DNA of 24,903 nt from JAZFYD01 sp036443405 (GTDB lineage Bacteria > Planctomycetota > PLA2), in contig JAZFYD010000052.1 in assembly GCA_036443405.1 (NCBI GenBank), positions 1 to 24,903 of the forward strand, in the 5' to 3' direction. Below, piece after piece: positions 1-7,927 of this stretch (position 1 is the first letter of the stretch; each line of letters opens with the position of its first letter). The notes beneath the pieces were generated by a model. The model did not search any database. It was given only the letters and a program-made list of their open reading frames with translations, and was not told the origin of the DNA. A program made the position numbers and the translations under genes.

Positions 1-470
1 TTCTTCAGGAACTCGTGCGCCTCGGCGCCGCGCTTTCCCTTCGCGAATGCAACCGCGGCCTCGACGGCCTTTCGGCGGATGAAAGCGAACTTGGCCTCGT
101 CGTACGCCTCCTCGATCTCGGGCATCAAGTCCACCAGCCCGCGCCGCCCAGCGTAGTAGCAGACAAAGGCCTGCACCTCCCAGTCGATGTCGAGCAGGTA
201 GTAACGAATCGGGTCGTGCAAACCCTCGACCTTCTCGCGGACCAGACTCGCCTCGGCCGCTTCCCAGTTGCGAATCGGATCCAGCGCGAAGTCCTCGAGT
301 TTCTGCGCGACGATCTTGTCAAGCGAGGTGAAGCGGGCCTTGATTTCGAGCCGTCGCTTGACCCGCCGCTCCTCCGGACTGACGGGCTTTTTTTCCTTGC
401 CGTCGTCCGCCTCGTCCGCGTGAACCACGAGAGCAGCGATCAGCAAGAGCGCAAGTCGGCGGAATTTCAC
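1..470 (-). CDS. Secreted helical repeat (HEAT-like) protein, N-terminal part, runs off the window
   Basis: The frame is open from a GTG at 468-470 to the left edge, so about 156 residues are visible and the 3' end is missing. The N-terminus MKFRRLALLLIAALVVHA is a clear Sec signal peptide with probable cleavage before DEADD. A charged stretch follows, then amphipathic helices in pairs (around AFVCYYAGRRGLVDLMPEI and AFIRRKAVEAAVAFAKGKRG) that resemble HEAT repeats. There is no in-frame ATG near the signal peptide and no strong Shine-Dalgarno sequence; GTG was chosen because the signal peptide begins exactly there. The product is probably periplasmic or surface-exposed. The HEAT assignment is inferred from helix pattern only, and no catalytic motif is visible. 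It is divergent from the gene at 955 across a palindromic element. Confidence 0.7.
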   Translation of the reverse strand, partial: MKFRRLALLLIAALVVHADEADDGKEKKPVSPEERRVKRRLEIKARFTSLDKIVAQKLEDFALDPIRNWEAAEASLVREKVEGLHDPIRYYLLDIDWEVQAFVCYYAGRRGLVDLMPEIEEAYDEAKFAFIRRKAVEAAVAFAKGKRGAEAHEFLK

Positions 471-954
471 GGGGACCAGAGTAGGCGGTCCTGCACACTT
501 GATGGTCAGAAATCGCCGTCGGCGCCGCCACCGTCAAATCCGCCGCAGCGTCCTCTGGATCGAAGAGAAGAGTTCACCACAGAGGCACAGAGGTCCGAGC
601 CGAGGTTCACGGAGGCGTTTCTCCGAAAACGCACCGACCCCGAGCGAGCGTGCCGCGAAGCTGGAAGAAAAGAAAAAGGAAGGGCGCCGGATCCCAATGC
701 CCTCCCCCTTATTTCATTCCCTTCGAAGTCTCCCGGCCAGCCCCGGTTCAGCGCAGGAACGCCTCCGTGTAACTCTGATTTCCCTCTGTGCCTCTGTGGT
801 AATTCTTCTTCTTCGACGGCGCCCGCCCGCGCACAGGCCACGCCCGCTCGATCTCGGGACGACGAGCTTTTCTCGGACCGCGCGTAGGTAGAAACCCCTA
901 ATCGCCAGCGGGGATTGGTGGATTTGGGGGGTCTGACCGAGACAATCAAACTGG
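471..954. other. Non-coding divergent intergenic region
   Basis: These 484 bp separate the leftward secreted-protein gene from the rightward UDG-like gene. Open frames exist on both strands but have low-complexity Arg/Ser-rich translations and no homologous look. Most of the stretch is the large palindrome listed separately. A TTGACG hexamer on the minus strand at 532-537 could be a -35 for the leftward gene, but no good -10 sits at a normal distance. At 892-915 a short dyad (AACCCC against GGGGATT) precedes the rightward gene. Nothing else is recognisable. Confidence 0.6.
556..826. repeat. Long imperfect palindrome with ~65-bp inverted arms
   Basis: The left arm (about 558-626) contains ACCACAGAGGCACAGAGG, followed by TTCACGGAGGCGTTTCTCCG. 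The right arm (about 756-824) read in reverse contains ACCACAGAGGCACAGAGGG, followed by TACACGGAGGCGTTCCTGCG. The outer GAAGA-rich ends also match (CGAAGAGAAGAG against CGAAGAAGAAGA). The symmetry continues inward through purine-rich GAAGAAAAGAAAAAGGAAGGGC near 663-685, opposed by a pyrimidine-rich tract at 699-725, so almost the whole element folds back around a centre near 692. It carries no gene. It looks like a MITE-like or extragenic palindromic repeat lying between divergent genes. I see no second copy in this window. Confidence 0.75.
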
Positions 955-1539
955 ATGATCGGCGGTACATCGACCTCGGCTGGCGGCACGAACGAATCTG
1001 TCGGTGACGTCATTCCCGGCGTCGCAGAGTTCGTCACGACCATTCGCTCCGAATTGGCGCGCTGCAAGGAGTACGTCGCGCACGACCAGGACCCGCTGCA
1101 GTGGTTCGGCGCCGGCGGCACGGGTTACATGCTCGTGTACTCGCCGAGCAAGCGGGGCGCGGACCGCCTGAAAGGACTGCGCAACGCGCTGGACGATGTC
1201 GGCGACGGGCGCTTCCGCAAGCTTGAGCAGTTGTTCTTTCTGGAGGCGGCGGTCGAGTCGGCGGGGTGGCGTCTCCTGCAGCTTCAACTGCGCACGCTGC
1301 GTCCCAAACTCGTGGTGACGCTCGGTAAGCCGGCCACCGAGGCGGTGCTCGCGCGGCGCATCAAACTCGAGGACGAACACGGCGTGCGCCGGCCGTGCGC
1401 CGGGACCGAGGTCTTACCGCTGCTGGTGCCGTCGCCCAACAACCTGAACGCGCTCAACCGCCGCAACCTGACCCTCGAGAGCTACGGCCACTGGCTCACC
1501 GAGACACTCGCCGGCCTGATCGAGTCGCTGCCGTCGTAG
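955..1539 (+). CDS. Uracil-DNA glycosylase superfamily-like protein, motifs degraded
   Basis: 194 residues. The central LRPKLVVTLGKPATEAVL matches the core strand-helix of UDG family proteins (Pro-x-hydrophobic-Leu-Gly-x-x-Ala). The C-terminal VPSPNNLNALNRRN looks like the second active-site motif region, usually HPSPRN followed by RN, but the histidine is replaced by valine. The first motif (GEAPG or GxNPG type) is not evident; YMLVYSPSKRG occupies its likely place. The protein may therefore be a non-catalytic or diverged member, or only a structural relative. ATG at 955 is the first good start and has no strong Shine-Dalgarno sequence. It is convergent with the TolB-like gene, with 23 bp between the stops. 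Confidence 0.5.
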   Translation: MIGGTSTSAGGTNESVGDVIPGVAEFVTTIRSELARCKEYVAHDQDPLQWFGAGGTGYMLVYSPSKRGADRLKGLRNALDDVGDGRFRKLEQLFFLEAAVESAGWRLLQLQLRTLRPKLVVTLGKPATEAVLARRIKLEDEHGVRRPCAGTEVLPLLVPSPNNLNALNRRNLTLESYGHWLTETLAGLIESLPS

Positions 1540-1562
1540 CACCGGCGCGCGAACGCGAGCGG

Positions 1563-2690
1563 TTACTCCCCTTGCCAGTCCGCGACGAAGACGTTGGTCT
1601 CGTTGGGTTTGGCGTTGAAGCGGTTCGAACAGAACACGAGTCGCTTCGCGTCGCGCGTGAACATGGGGAACCCATCGAAGTCATCGGCCCGGTGGGCCCC
1701 CTCGCGCACGCGCTCGAAAAAGGTCACACGCTCGGTATCGCCGCTTTCCGTGTCCACGAGAAACAGCTCGAAGCTCCCGCGACGCGGCTCCCCGATGTTG
1801 GAGCTGTAGATGATGCGGCGGTTGTCCGGATGCCAAAACGGCGCGAAGCTCGCGCGGTCGCGATGGGTGATCTGGCGCTTGTCCGAGCCATCCGCGTTCA
1901 TCGTCCAGATCTCGAGCTTGTTCGGACGCACGATGTGTTGGCGCAGCAGGGTTTTGTAGTCGGTCTTGGAAAGATCCAATTCCGCGCCCGGAGCGCGCCA
2001 GACGATCTTCTTGCCGTCCCACGAGAAAAACGCGCCGCCGTCGTACCCCGGCCGGTTCGTGAGCCGAACAACGTCGGAACCGTCGAGCTTGCATGAATAG
2101 AGTTCGATGTCGCCGTCGCGCGTGGACGTGAACACGATGCGGTCGCCGGCGGGCGAAACCGTGGCCTCCGCGTCGTACGCGGGACTCGTCAGCAGCGGTT
2201 TCGTGTTCTTGCCGTCGCGGTCACAGACATAGATGTTGAACGACGGGTAGAGCGCCCACACGTATCCGCGGGAGCGGTCGGGCGGCGGGGGCGGCTCCTT
2301 GCCGGCGCCGTGCGTCGACGCGTAGAGGATCTGTTTGTCGCCGGGCAGAAAGTAGCTGCAGGTGGTGCGACCGTGTCCGGTGCTCAGCAGCGTCTTCCCG
2401 CCGCCGTTTGCATCCATGACGTAGATCTGATCGGCCGCCGCCCGGTTGGGCCGCGCCTGGAACACGAGGTGTTTTTCGTCGAAGCTCCAATACGCCTCGG
2501 CGTTCTCGCCGCCAAACGTCAACTGCCGCAGATTGGCGAGGCGTTTCTCCGCTTTTTCCGCCGCACGCTTGACCGCCGGCCCGCGTTCGAAGAGTTCGGG
2601 TTTCGGCTCCTCCGCCAACGCCCCTGCGGACAACAGCGCCAGCGCCGTGGCGCATACAAACGAAATTCGTCGGTTCAATCGCATCCTCAT
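1563..2690 (-). CDS. Exported TolB-like / PD40 beta-propeller protein
   Basis: About 375 residues from the ATG at 2688-2690. A Sec signal peptide (RRISFVCATALALLSAGALA) is followed by repeated WD40-like (PD40) blades: YWSFDEKHLVFQA, DQIYVMDANGGGKTLL, ATVSPAGDRIVFTSTRDGD, LEIWTMNADGSDKRQIT, PFWHPDNRRIIYSSN and FDGFPMFTRDAKRLVFCSN. The pattern of x-SPDGxxIxF followed by IYVMxADGS is that of TolB and related periplasmic propellers. There is no TolB N-terminal domain, so it is a propeller-only protein rather than TolB itself. An ATG at 2745-2747 forms an ATGA overlap with the upstream stop but would give a 45-residue n-region plus signal; 2705 and 2684 are other in-frame ATGs. It is the last gene of the three-gene minus-strand run. 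Function is probably protein or glycan binding outside the cytoplasm. Confidence 0.75.
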   Translation of the reverse strand: MRMRLNRRISFVCATALALLSAGALAEEPKPELFERGPAVKRAAEKAEKRLANLRQLTFGGENAEAYWSFDEKHLVFQARPNRAAADQIYVMDANGGGKTLLSTGHGRTTCSYFLPGDKQILYASTHGAGKEPPPPPDRSRGYVWALYPSFNIYVCDRDGKNTKPLLTSPAYDAEATVSPAGDRIVFTSTRDGDIELYSCKLDGSDVVRLTNRPGYDGGAFFSWDGKKIVWRAPGAELDLSKTDYKTLLRQHIVRPNKLEIWTMNADGSDKRQITHRDRASFAPFWHPDNRRIIYSSNIGEPRRGSFELFLVDTESGDTERVTFFERVREGAHRADDFDGFPMFTRDAKRLVFCSNRFNAKPNETNVFVADWQGE

Positions 2691-2743
2691 GAGCCTACGC
2701 GACATCTCCAGCGATCGCCCGCTGCGGAGGCAACCAAGCCGGT

Positions 2744-5700
2744 TCATTCCGTCGGACGCGGGAACTCCGGACGAACGAACAGCGGCGGCGGCGCATGCGG
2801 ATCCTCGGCCGGCGGGGCCAACGACCGGCGGCGCGAATCGAGACCCGGGTACGCCGCATCGACGGATTCGATCTCTACGAGACAGGCGCGCGCGCTGTCA
2901 CGATCGCCCTGGTCGAGATACGCCTCGGCCAGGAACATGCGGGAGGCGCGTCCGATTTCCGTGTCCGCGCCGGAACCGCTGCGCACCGTTTCGAGCGCGC
3001 GCGCGGCAGCATCGAGACGCCCACCGGCGTGAAGCGAAACGCCCACGAGGTAGCGCGCGCGCAGATCGTTGGGATCCGAAGCCAACGCCGCCTGCGCGAC
3101 GGAAACGCTGTCGTTGTGCATCCCGAGTTTGATGAAACGCGCGCACGCCTCGACCGCCGCACCGAAGTCGGACGAGGCGAGTTTCTGGCGCTCACGCGCC
3201 GCAAGAAGCACGCGCTTGCGATGGCGGGAGCGCAGATATTCGTAGTAACGCCGTTCGAGAAGATCGTGCTGGGCGGCTTCGTCGAAGTCGTCGAACGCCG
3301 CGTCGTCCTGATTCAGGGCGGCATACGCGTCGCCGCGACCGAGCAGCAGTGGAATCCGAATCTCGGCGCGCGGATTCGCCTCCAGACCATGCGAGTACGC
3401 GGCAACGGCTTTCTCCCGGGCTCGCTGGAACTCGGCGTAGGTCGTACCGACCGCGAGCCACAGCAGCGCGGGACGTTTGCTCCGCGGCGCGGCCTCCTGG
3501 AGTGCTTCGATGGCGGCGTCGGCGCTGCTGCGATCGACCTCGACCGCCGCACGGAAGTGGCGGACGGCATCGTCGGCTTCGTCGCCTGCCAGATGCGCCT
3601 CCGCCAACGCGAAGTGCGTGTTCGCGGAAAACGCGTCGAGATCGAGGGCGCGCTGCAAGCGGGCCACGACGTTACGGCGCGAACCCGGCTGCAACCGGCG
3701 CGCATGCACGCAATGCTCGGTGGCTCCGCCGGCGTCGCGCAGGTCCAAGCAGATGTCCGCGAGGAACAAGCGGATGTCGGGATCGTCCGACCGCAGAGTG
3801 AGCCCCTCGGCCTGTTTGAGCACACTCTCTTTCGAGGTGAGATCGGCTTCGTAGAGGCTCTTCAGCGCGGCGAGCGCCTGCGCTTTTTGGTCGAGCGCCT
3901 CGAACGCGCGGCTCAGCGCGAAGTCCGCGTTTGGCCGAGCCTGGCCCGACTCGACGATAGCCTGCAACGCCTTCGCCGCCTGCGTGCGCGATTTTTCGTC
4001 GCGTTCCACGAGATCGGAAAGGGTGCTGACCGCCTCTTCCGTGCGCTCGCGCTGCAAGAGAAGCTGCGACTTGAGAATCAGGAGCGGCGGCACCGCGTCA
4101 TCGGCGATGAGTTTGATCGCGCGTTCGGCTCCGTCGTGGATGTGTTCCGGAAGCCGCTCGAGGATCGAACACGTTATCGCGATGTCCTTGGTCTTTTCCG
4201 CTTCGGTGGCGAGCGCTTCCAAGTCGGCGGCGATCGCGGCCGAGTCGGCGCCGGAACACTCGAATCGCGCGAAGTGCGCCTCGGCGCCATCCGCCACCCG
4301 TTTCATCTCGAGGAGCACGACCGCGCGCGCACGTTGCCCCGGCTCCAGGTCCGGCTGTTCCGACGTGATGCGCTCGAGCCGTTCGAGACGATCACCGGCC
4401 GGAGCGCCGCGGGCGGCACCAAGCTCCTTGATCGCGCCCGCGTAGTCCTTCTTGGCGACGAGGATGTCGACGCGACCGAGCGCGGCTTTCCCCGCGCTTT
4501 CGTCCTGCTCCAACTCGCCGAGCAGCGCGAACGCTTCGTCCGCTTCCGCTTCGGTCCCCGGGATGGCACGCAGATCGCGCACCGCATCCTCTTTGCGATC
4601 GAGAGCGGCGAGCAGGCGTGCACGGAGCAACCGGCTGCTCGCCAGCTGCGGTGACTTCTGGGTGAGCGTATCGACCAACGGCAGAAGCGCACGCGGCGGG
4701 TCGCCGGCCGCACGACGCGCATCGAGAAGCTTCACGGCGGTCGGTGCGGCACCCTCCTTCACCAGGAGTTCCGCGAGAACGCGAGCGGCGTCCCCGTGAT
4801 CCTTGGCTTCGCTCGCCAGCCCCTCCATGCCCGAACTCGCGGCCTTCAGGTGTCGCTTGGCCCGCGGGAGATCGCCCAGCGCGAGCGCCGCGCGCAACGA
4901 GATCTCCTCGAACGTCTTTTCCGACCTGAGCTTTCGTTTCTCGAGCAACTCGTCGAGCGACTTGCCCGTCTCCGTGTCGAGCGGAAGGCGGATCAGGAAT
5001 CCGGCCGCCTCCTGTTTCTGGTTCTGATCGAGCAGGGCGTTCGCGCTCTCGAGCGCCGTCTCCAACGAAACCGTGCTGCCTTGCAGCCTGCGTCCGATCT
5101 CGGCCAACAGTTCCTTGTCGCCGCGCGCGGCGCGAAGCAGCCACTCGGCCGCATGCGGGGCTTGGTCATACTTCTCCGCGAGTTCCGCCGCAGCGCGCAG
5201 TAGCTCGGAATTCGTGTGTCCGTCGGCGACCCACAGCTCCGCGATCGAGATGTGCTCCGGCGCCGTCAACAAGGCGACCGCGTCCTCGACATGGTCGTCC
5301 GCGAGCAGTGCCCGGCCGACCTCGCAGCGCAAATCGGGGTGGTTTGCCGCGCGCTCGAGCAAACGTCGGGCGACCCGCAGCCAAGCATCGCCGCGGTCCT
5401 CGCTGCCGACATGCATGAGGCTGTCGACGCCCTCGTCGAGCTTGTCGGGCTCTCCCCAAAGCCCCTCGGCGACAACCGCGGCGTGCGCTTCCCGCGCGCC
5501 GGCCCAGATGCCGGACTTCTTCTTCAGCACGCCCGCGAGCGGGTCGGCCGCGCTCTTGTCGCGCCGCACAACCTCCTCGAGGATGCGGCACGCATTGGAG
5601 GGTTTGCCGTTCACGAGCGCGGCGAGACCGCGAACGACGCGCCCGGAGATCGCGTCCCCTTGGACCCGGTCGGCGGCGGCCACAAGGCTGTCGGTCGACG

Positions 5701-6466
5701 CGTCCGCGGCGGCGGAGATGACCTGGTCCAGCGCGTCGAGGCGCAGTGCGAGCTCGAGACGGTCTCCCGCATCCATCGAACCCGTCCACGTGATGATCTC
5801 GTCGCGCAGTTCCGCAGCCGCCGCGGCACCGCTATCGAGAAACGCTTCGCGATCCCCGGCGCGATGCGCTAGCTGGGCCAGCACGTAATACACCGGCCCG
5901 TCGACGCCGCGGTCCATTTCGTGCAACACGCCGACCACGCCCTCGAGCAGCTTCGTTCCGACGTCGTTCTTGAGCAGGCGTTTGGCGAGTTTCAGCCGAT
6001 CCACGTTGACCCCGCCCAGCGAAGCGAGAAGGAAGATGCCGACGGCGCCGACTTCGTCCTTTCTGGCGACAAGGAGCTGCGCACGCTTCGCACCGTTGAT
6101 GCCCTTGGATTGGACGAGCATGTCGAGATGGCGGACGGCGACGTCGAAGGCGCCGACCTGCAACGCGAGCTCCCAAGCGACATCGCGGACTTCATGGTCG
6201 TCCGCGTGGGAACGAAGATGCACGTCGGCGATCTTCAGCAGCGCGGGAACCCTGGTCCGGCTCACGCGCCCCACCTCGCGCATGGCGCCGGCCGCGGCGG
6301 CACCTCCGCCTTCGGCGAGCAGAAGCTCGGCCGTCGCCTCCTGCAGCATCGGTCCCTTGAGACCCTGTTTGACTGCCTTGTCGATCGTCTTGCGCGCGGC
6401 TTTCAGTTTGTTCTTGCTGATCAGACCGCGCGCATCGGAAACGAATTCGGAGAGACTACGAGCCAC
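2744..6466 (-). CDS. Giant TPR-repeat protein, 1240 residues
   Basis: The protein is all-helical with many degenerate TPR-like pairs. Clear ones lie in the C-terminal third (around FALAEAHLAGDEADDAVRHF, LLLGRGDAYAALNQDDAAFD and RYLVGVSLHAGGRLDAAARA). The rest alternates Ala/Leu-rich helices of TPR or HAT type. No signal peptide, membrane segment or catalytic domain is visible, so a cytoplasmic scaffold is likely. The C-terminus is a Pro-rich tail (APPAEDPHAPPPLF). The longest frame starts at 6586 inside the upstream gene. I chose GTG at 6464-6466 because GGGAGG lies six bases upstream, the repeat-bearing helices start there, and it gives an 11-nt overlap with the preceding stop, which implies translational coupling. 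Confidence 0.8.
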   Translation of the reverse strand: MARSLSEFVSDARGLISKNKLKAARKTIDKAVKQGLKGPMLQEATAELLLAEGGGAAAAGAMREVGRVSRTRVPALLKIADVHLRSHADDHEVRDVAWELALQVGAFDVAVRHLDMLVQSKGINGAKRAQLLVARKDEVGAVGIFLLASLGGVNVDRLKLAKRLLKNDVGTKLLEGVVGVLHEMDRGVDGPVYYVLAQLAHRAGDREAFLDSGAAAAAELRDEIITWTGSMDAGDRLELALRLDALDQVISAAADASTDSLVAAADRVQGDAISGRVVRGLAALVNGKPSNACRILEEVVRRDKSAADPLAGVLKKKSGIWAGAREAHAAVVAEGLWGEPDKLDEGVDSLMHVGSEDRGDAWLRVARRLLERAANHPDLRCEVGRALLADDHVEDAVALLTAPEHISIAELWVADGHTNSELLRAAAELAEKYDQAPHAAEWLLRAARGDKELLAEIGRRLQGSTVSLETALESANALLDQNQKQEAAGFLIRLPLDTETGKSLDELLEKRKLRSEKTFEEISLRAALALGDLPRAKRHLKAASSGMEGLASEAKDHGDAARVLAELLVKEGAAPTAVKLLDARRAAGDPPRALLPLVDTLTQKSPQLASSRLLRARLLAALDRKEDAVRDLRAIPGTEAEADEAFALLGELEQDESAGKAALGRVDILVAKKDYAGAIKELGAARGAPAGDRLERLERITSEQPDLEPGQRARAVVLLEMKRVADGAEAHFARFECSGADSAAIAADLEALATEAEKTKDIAITCSILERLPEHIHDGAERAIKLIADDAVPPLLILKSQLLLQRERTEEAVSTLSDLVERDEKSRTQAAKALQAIVESGQARPNADFALSRAFEALDQKAQALAALKSLYEADLTSKESVLKQAEGLTLRSDDPDIRLFLADICLDLRDAGGATEHCVHARRLQPGSRRNVVARLQRALDLDAFSANTHFALAEAHLAGDEADDAVRHFRAAVEVDRSSADAAIEALQEAAPRSKRPALLWLAVGTTYAEFQRAREKAVAAYSHGLEANPRAEIRIPLLLGRGDAYAALNQDDAAFDDFDEAAQHDLLERRYYEYLRSRHRKRVLLAARERQKLASSDFGAAVEACARFIKLGMHNDSVSVAQAALASDPNDLRARYLVGVSLHAGGRLDAAARALETVRSGSGADTEIGRASRMFLAEAYLDQGDRDSARACLVEIESVDAAYPGLDSRRRSLAPPAEDPHAPPPLFVRPEFPRPTE

Positions 6467-7673
6467 CTCCGTCCTCCCTGTTCGTGTCGGGGTCGCGGTC
6501 TGCAACCGAGCCCCCTCCGTTCGAACTGATGGCGATCGAGGCGGCGTCCGGAACGTCCGCGCCGACCCGCTTTGCGCGGAGGTCATGCAACGCGGCGGAT
6601 GCGGCGTAGTGCCACGGGTCCCGATCCAGCGCTTCGTTCAGGAAGTTCACGGCATCCTCGGCACGACCCACGGCATAAGCAACGCACGCACGCGCATACG
6701 CAAGCTCGGCGCGCATCTGCGAGCTGGCGGGTTGCGGCGCGTCACGCAACAGTTCTTCCGCCGCGCCCGCGTCGCCGGCCTGGAGCCGCAACGCACTCAA
6801 CGTGATCCGGCACGGCGTGTTGTCGGGGTTGCTGGACAAGAGCTCATCCAAGAGCGTCAGTGCGTCATCGACCTCGTCGGCATGCACGTGAGCCGTCGCG
6901 AGATCCCCCAGGAGGTACTCGTCCGAGCCGCGTTTTTGCGCCGACTTGAGGATGTGCACCGCCGCGCCCGGGCGCCCGTCGCGCAGGGCGGCACGCGCCG
7001 AAAGGCGCGCATCCCGGCGGCCGCGCACCCGCTCGCCGACGCCGGACGCCTCGACCGCGCGGGCAAGGCGGTCGAAACCCTCCGTCAGGGCCTCCTGCTC
7101 GCCGGACGTATCGCGCACCGCGTCTTTCAACTCGACGAGCAGGTCGCCGACGTGTTCCAAGAGCTCGGCGGACTTGTTCTGGCCTCCGGCCATGGCTTTG
7201 AAATGCGCCTCCGCGGAGGCGAAACGGCGCTCGAAGTCGGTGTATTGCTGGCCGGAGCGTTGACCGCTCTTCTTGAAGACGAAGTTGATCGCGCGGCGTG
7301 TGTCGCGTGTGCTCTGGCGAACGGTTCCGAGCACGTAGGCGATCTCGCCGAGCCCACAGCGGCCTTCGGCTGCGTCGAAGATCGCGCAGTCAGTCTTCAG
7401 GCAGCGCGCCGGGACGGGGTCGCCGCCCTCACGACGCGCGGGTGTCGGGGGCAAGAAGGGGCAAATGTCGCCGACTCCGGCGACGGTGGACTCGCGAACG
7501 TCCGCGGCTTTGCCCTCGCACCCCGGCACCACGCACTTCTCGTTGGAGGCGAACCAACACCTCGTGTGATACGGCGCTTTGCAACTGCGACACCGGCCCA
7601 CCTGCGGGGATTTGTCGTCCACGATGATGGGCCGGCCGCAGTAGACGCATACCTCGCCCGTGTAGATGATCAT
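6456..7673 (-). CDS. RING/PHD-like zinc-finger protein with TPR-type C-terminus
   Basis: 405 residues from ATG at 7671-7673. An N-terminal cross-brace-like finger has C9-x2-C12, C28-x2-C31, H36-x2-C39 and C47-x4-C52 (core CRSCKAPYHTRCW). This matches the pattern of bacterial Prok-RING_1-type fingers better than a simple zinc ribbon. A second cysteine cluster follows (ICPF, then ARCLKTDCAIF and GRCGLGEI, about residues 70-107). After a charged helical stretch the C-terminal half carries TPR-like pairs (ALRDGRPGAAVHILKSAQKR, TAHVHADEVDDALTLLDELL, ACVAYAVGRAEDAVNFLNEA). No signal or membrane segment is seen. It is first in the minus-strand run, overlaps the giant TPR gene by 11 nt and is divergent from the kinase pair. 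A ubiquitin-type role is not supported by neighbours; binding or scaffolding is more likely. Confidence 0.75.
   Translation of the reverse strand: MIIYTGEVCVYCGRPIIVDDKSPQVGRCRSCKAPYHTRCWFASNEKCVVPGCEGKAADVRESTVAGVGDICPFLPPTPARREGGDPVPARCLKTDCAIFDAAEGRCGLGEIAYVLGTVRQSTRDTRRAINFVFKKSGQRSGQQYTDFERRFASAEAHFKAMAGGQNKSAELLEHVGDLLVELKDAVRDTSGEQEALTEGFDRLARAVEASGVGERVRGRRDARLSARAALRDGRPGAAVHILKSAQKRGSDEYLLGDLATAHVHADEVDDALTLLDELLSSNPDNTPCRITLSALRLQAGDAGAAEELLRDAPQPASSQMRAELAYARACVAYAVGRAEDAVNFLNEALDRDPWHYAASAALHDLRAKRVGADVPDAASIAISSNGGGSVADRDPDTNREDGGGS
6472..6478 (-). promoter_or_regulatory. Shine-Dalgarno that fixes the GTG start of the giant TPR gene
   Basis: Read on the minus strand, GGGAGGA precedes GTG (6464-6466) by five to six bases and lies within the last codons of the upstream gene. 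This supports initiation at 6466 rather than at the far-upstream in-frame start near 6586. Confidence 0.6.
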
Positions 7674-7853
7674 GCGCCAGCAATGTATCAACTCGCCCCG
7701 TGGTTCGGTACTGGACCCAACTTGTTTTCGAGAAAGGACTTAGCTGTGCAGCGGTTCCATCCGGGGCGCGCCGGACATGTTCCGCACGCGCTGCGGGACC
7801 GGAATCGGCCCGGATGCGTCCCCGCCTCTTGTTCCATTCGGGGATCTCCGGGA

Positions 7854-7882
7854 GTGACCCACGCTGGGCGCTGGGGAATAAT
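7854..7882 (+). promoter_or_regulatory. Candidate sigma-70-type promoter for the kinase pair
   Basis: GTGACC (7854-7859, four of six to TTGACA) and AATAAT (7877-7882, five of six to TATAAT) are separated by exactly 17 bp. Transcription would start near 7889, about 39 nt before the ATG of the first kinase. It lies in the 254-bp divergent gap, so it could share regulation with the minus-strand run. Confidence 0.4.
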
Positions 7883-7927
7883 GTACGTGGAAGGAGAACC
7901 GCCGGCTCGGCCCGGCACGCCGTTTCG

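Noticed and set aside
499..970. Overlapping small open frames on both strands with peptides such as TTEAQR and PQRHRG
   Set aside because: They are translations of the palindromic element; the same letters appear on both strands because of the symmetry.
918..1007. Short GTG-started frame overlapping the UDG-like start (VDLGGLTETIKLDDRR)
   Set aside because: Only about 30 codons before a stop, and not continuous with the UDG-like frame. No evidence for a frameshift joining them.
2795..4654. 619-codon open frame on the + strand
   Set aside because: It is antisense to the giant TPR gene. Its Arg-rich, motif-free translation is a G+C-bias artefact, while the minus strand gives coherent TPR helices.
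7518..7649. Ubiquitin-type conjugation system based on the RING-like finger
   Set aside because: No E1, E2 or JAB peptidase is nearby. The MoaD-like beta-grasp gene is about 12 kb away in a different operon.
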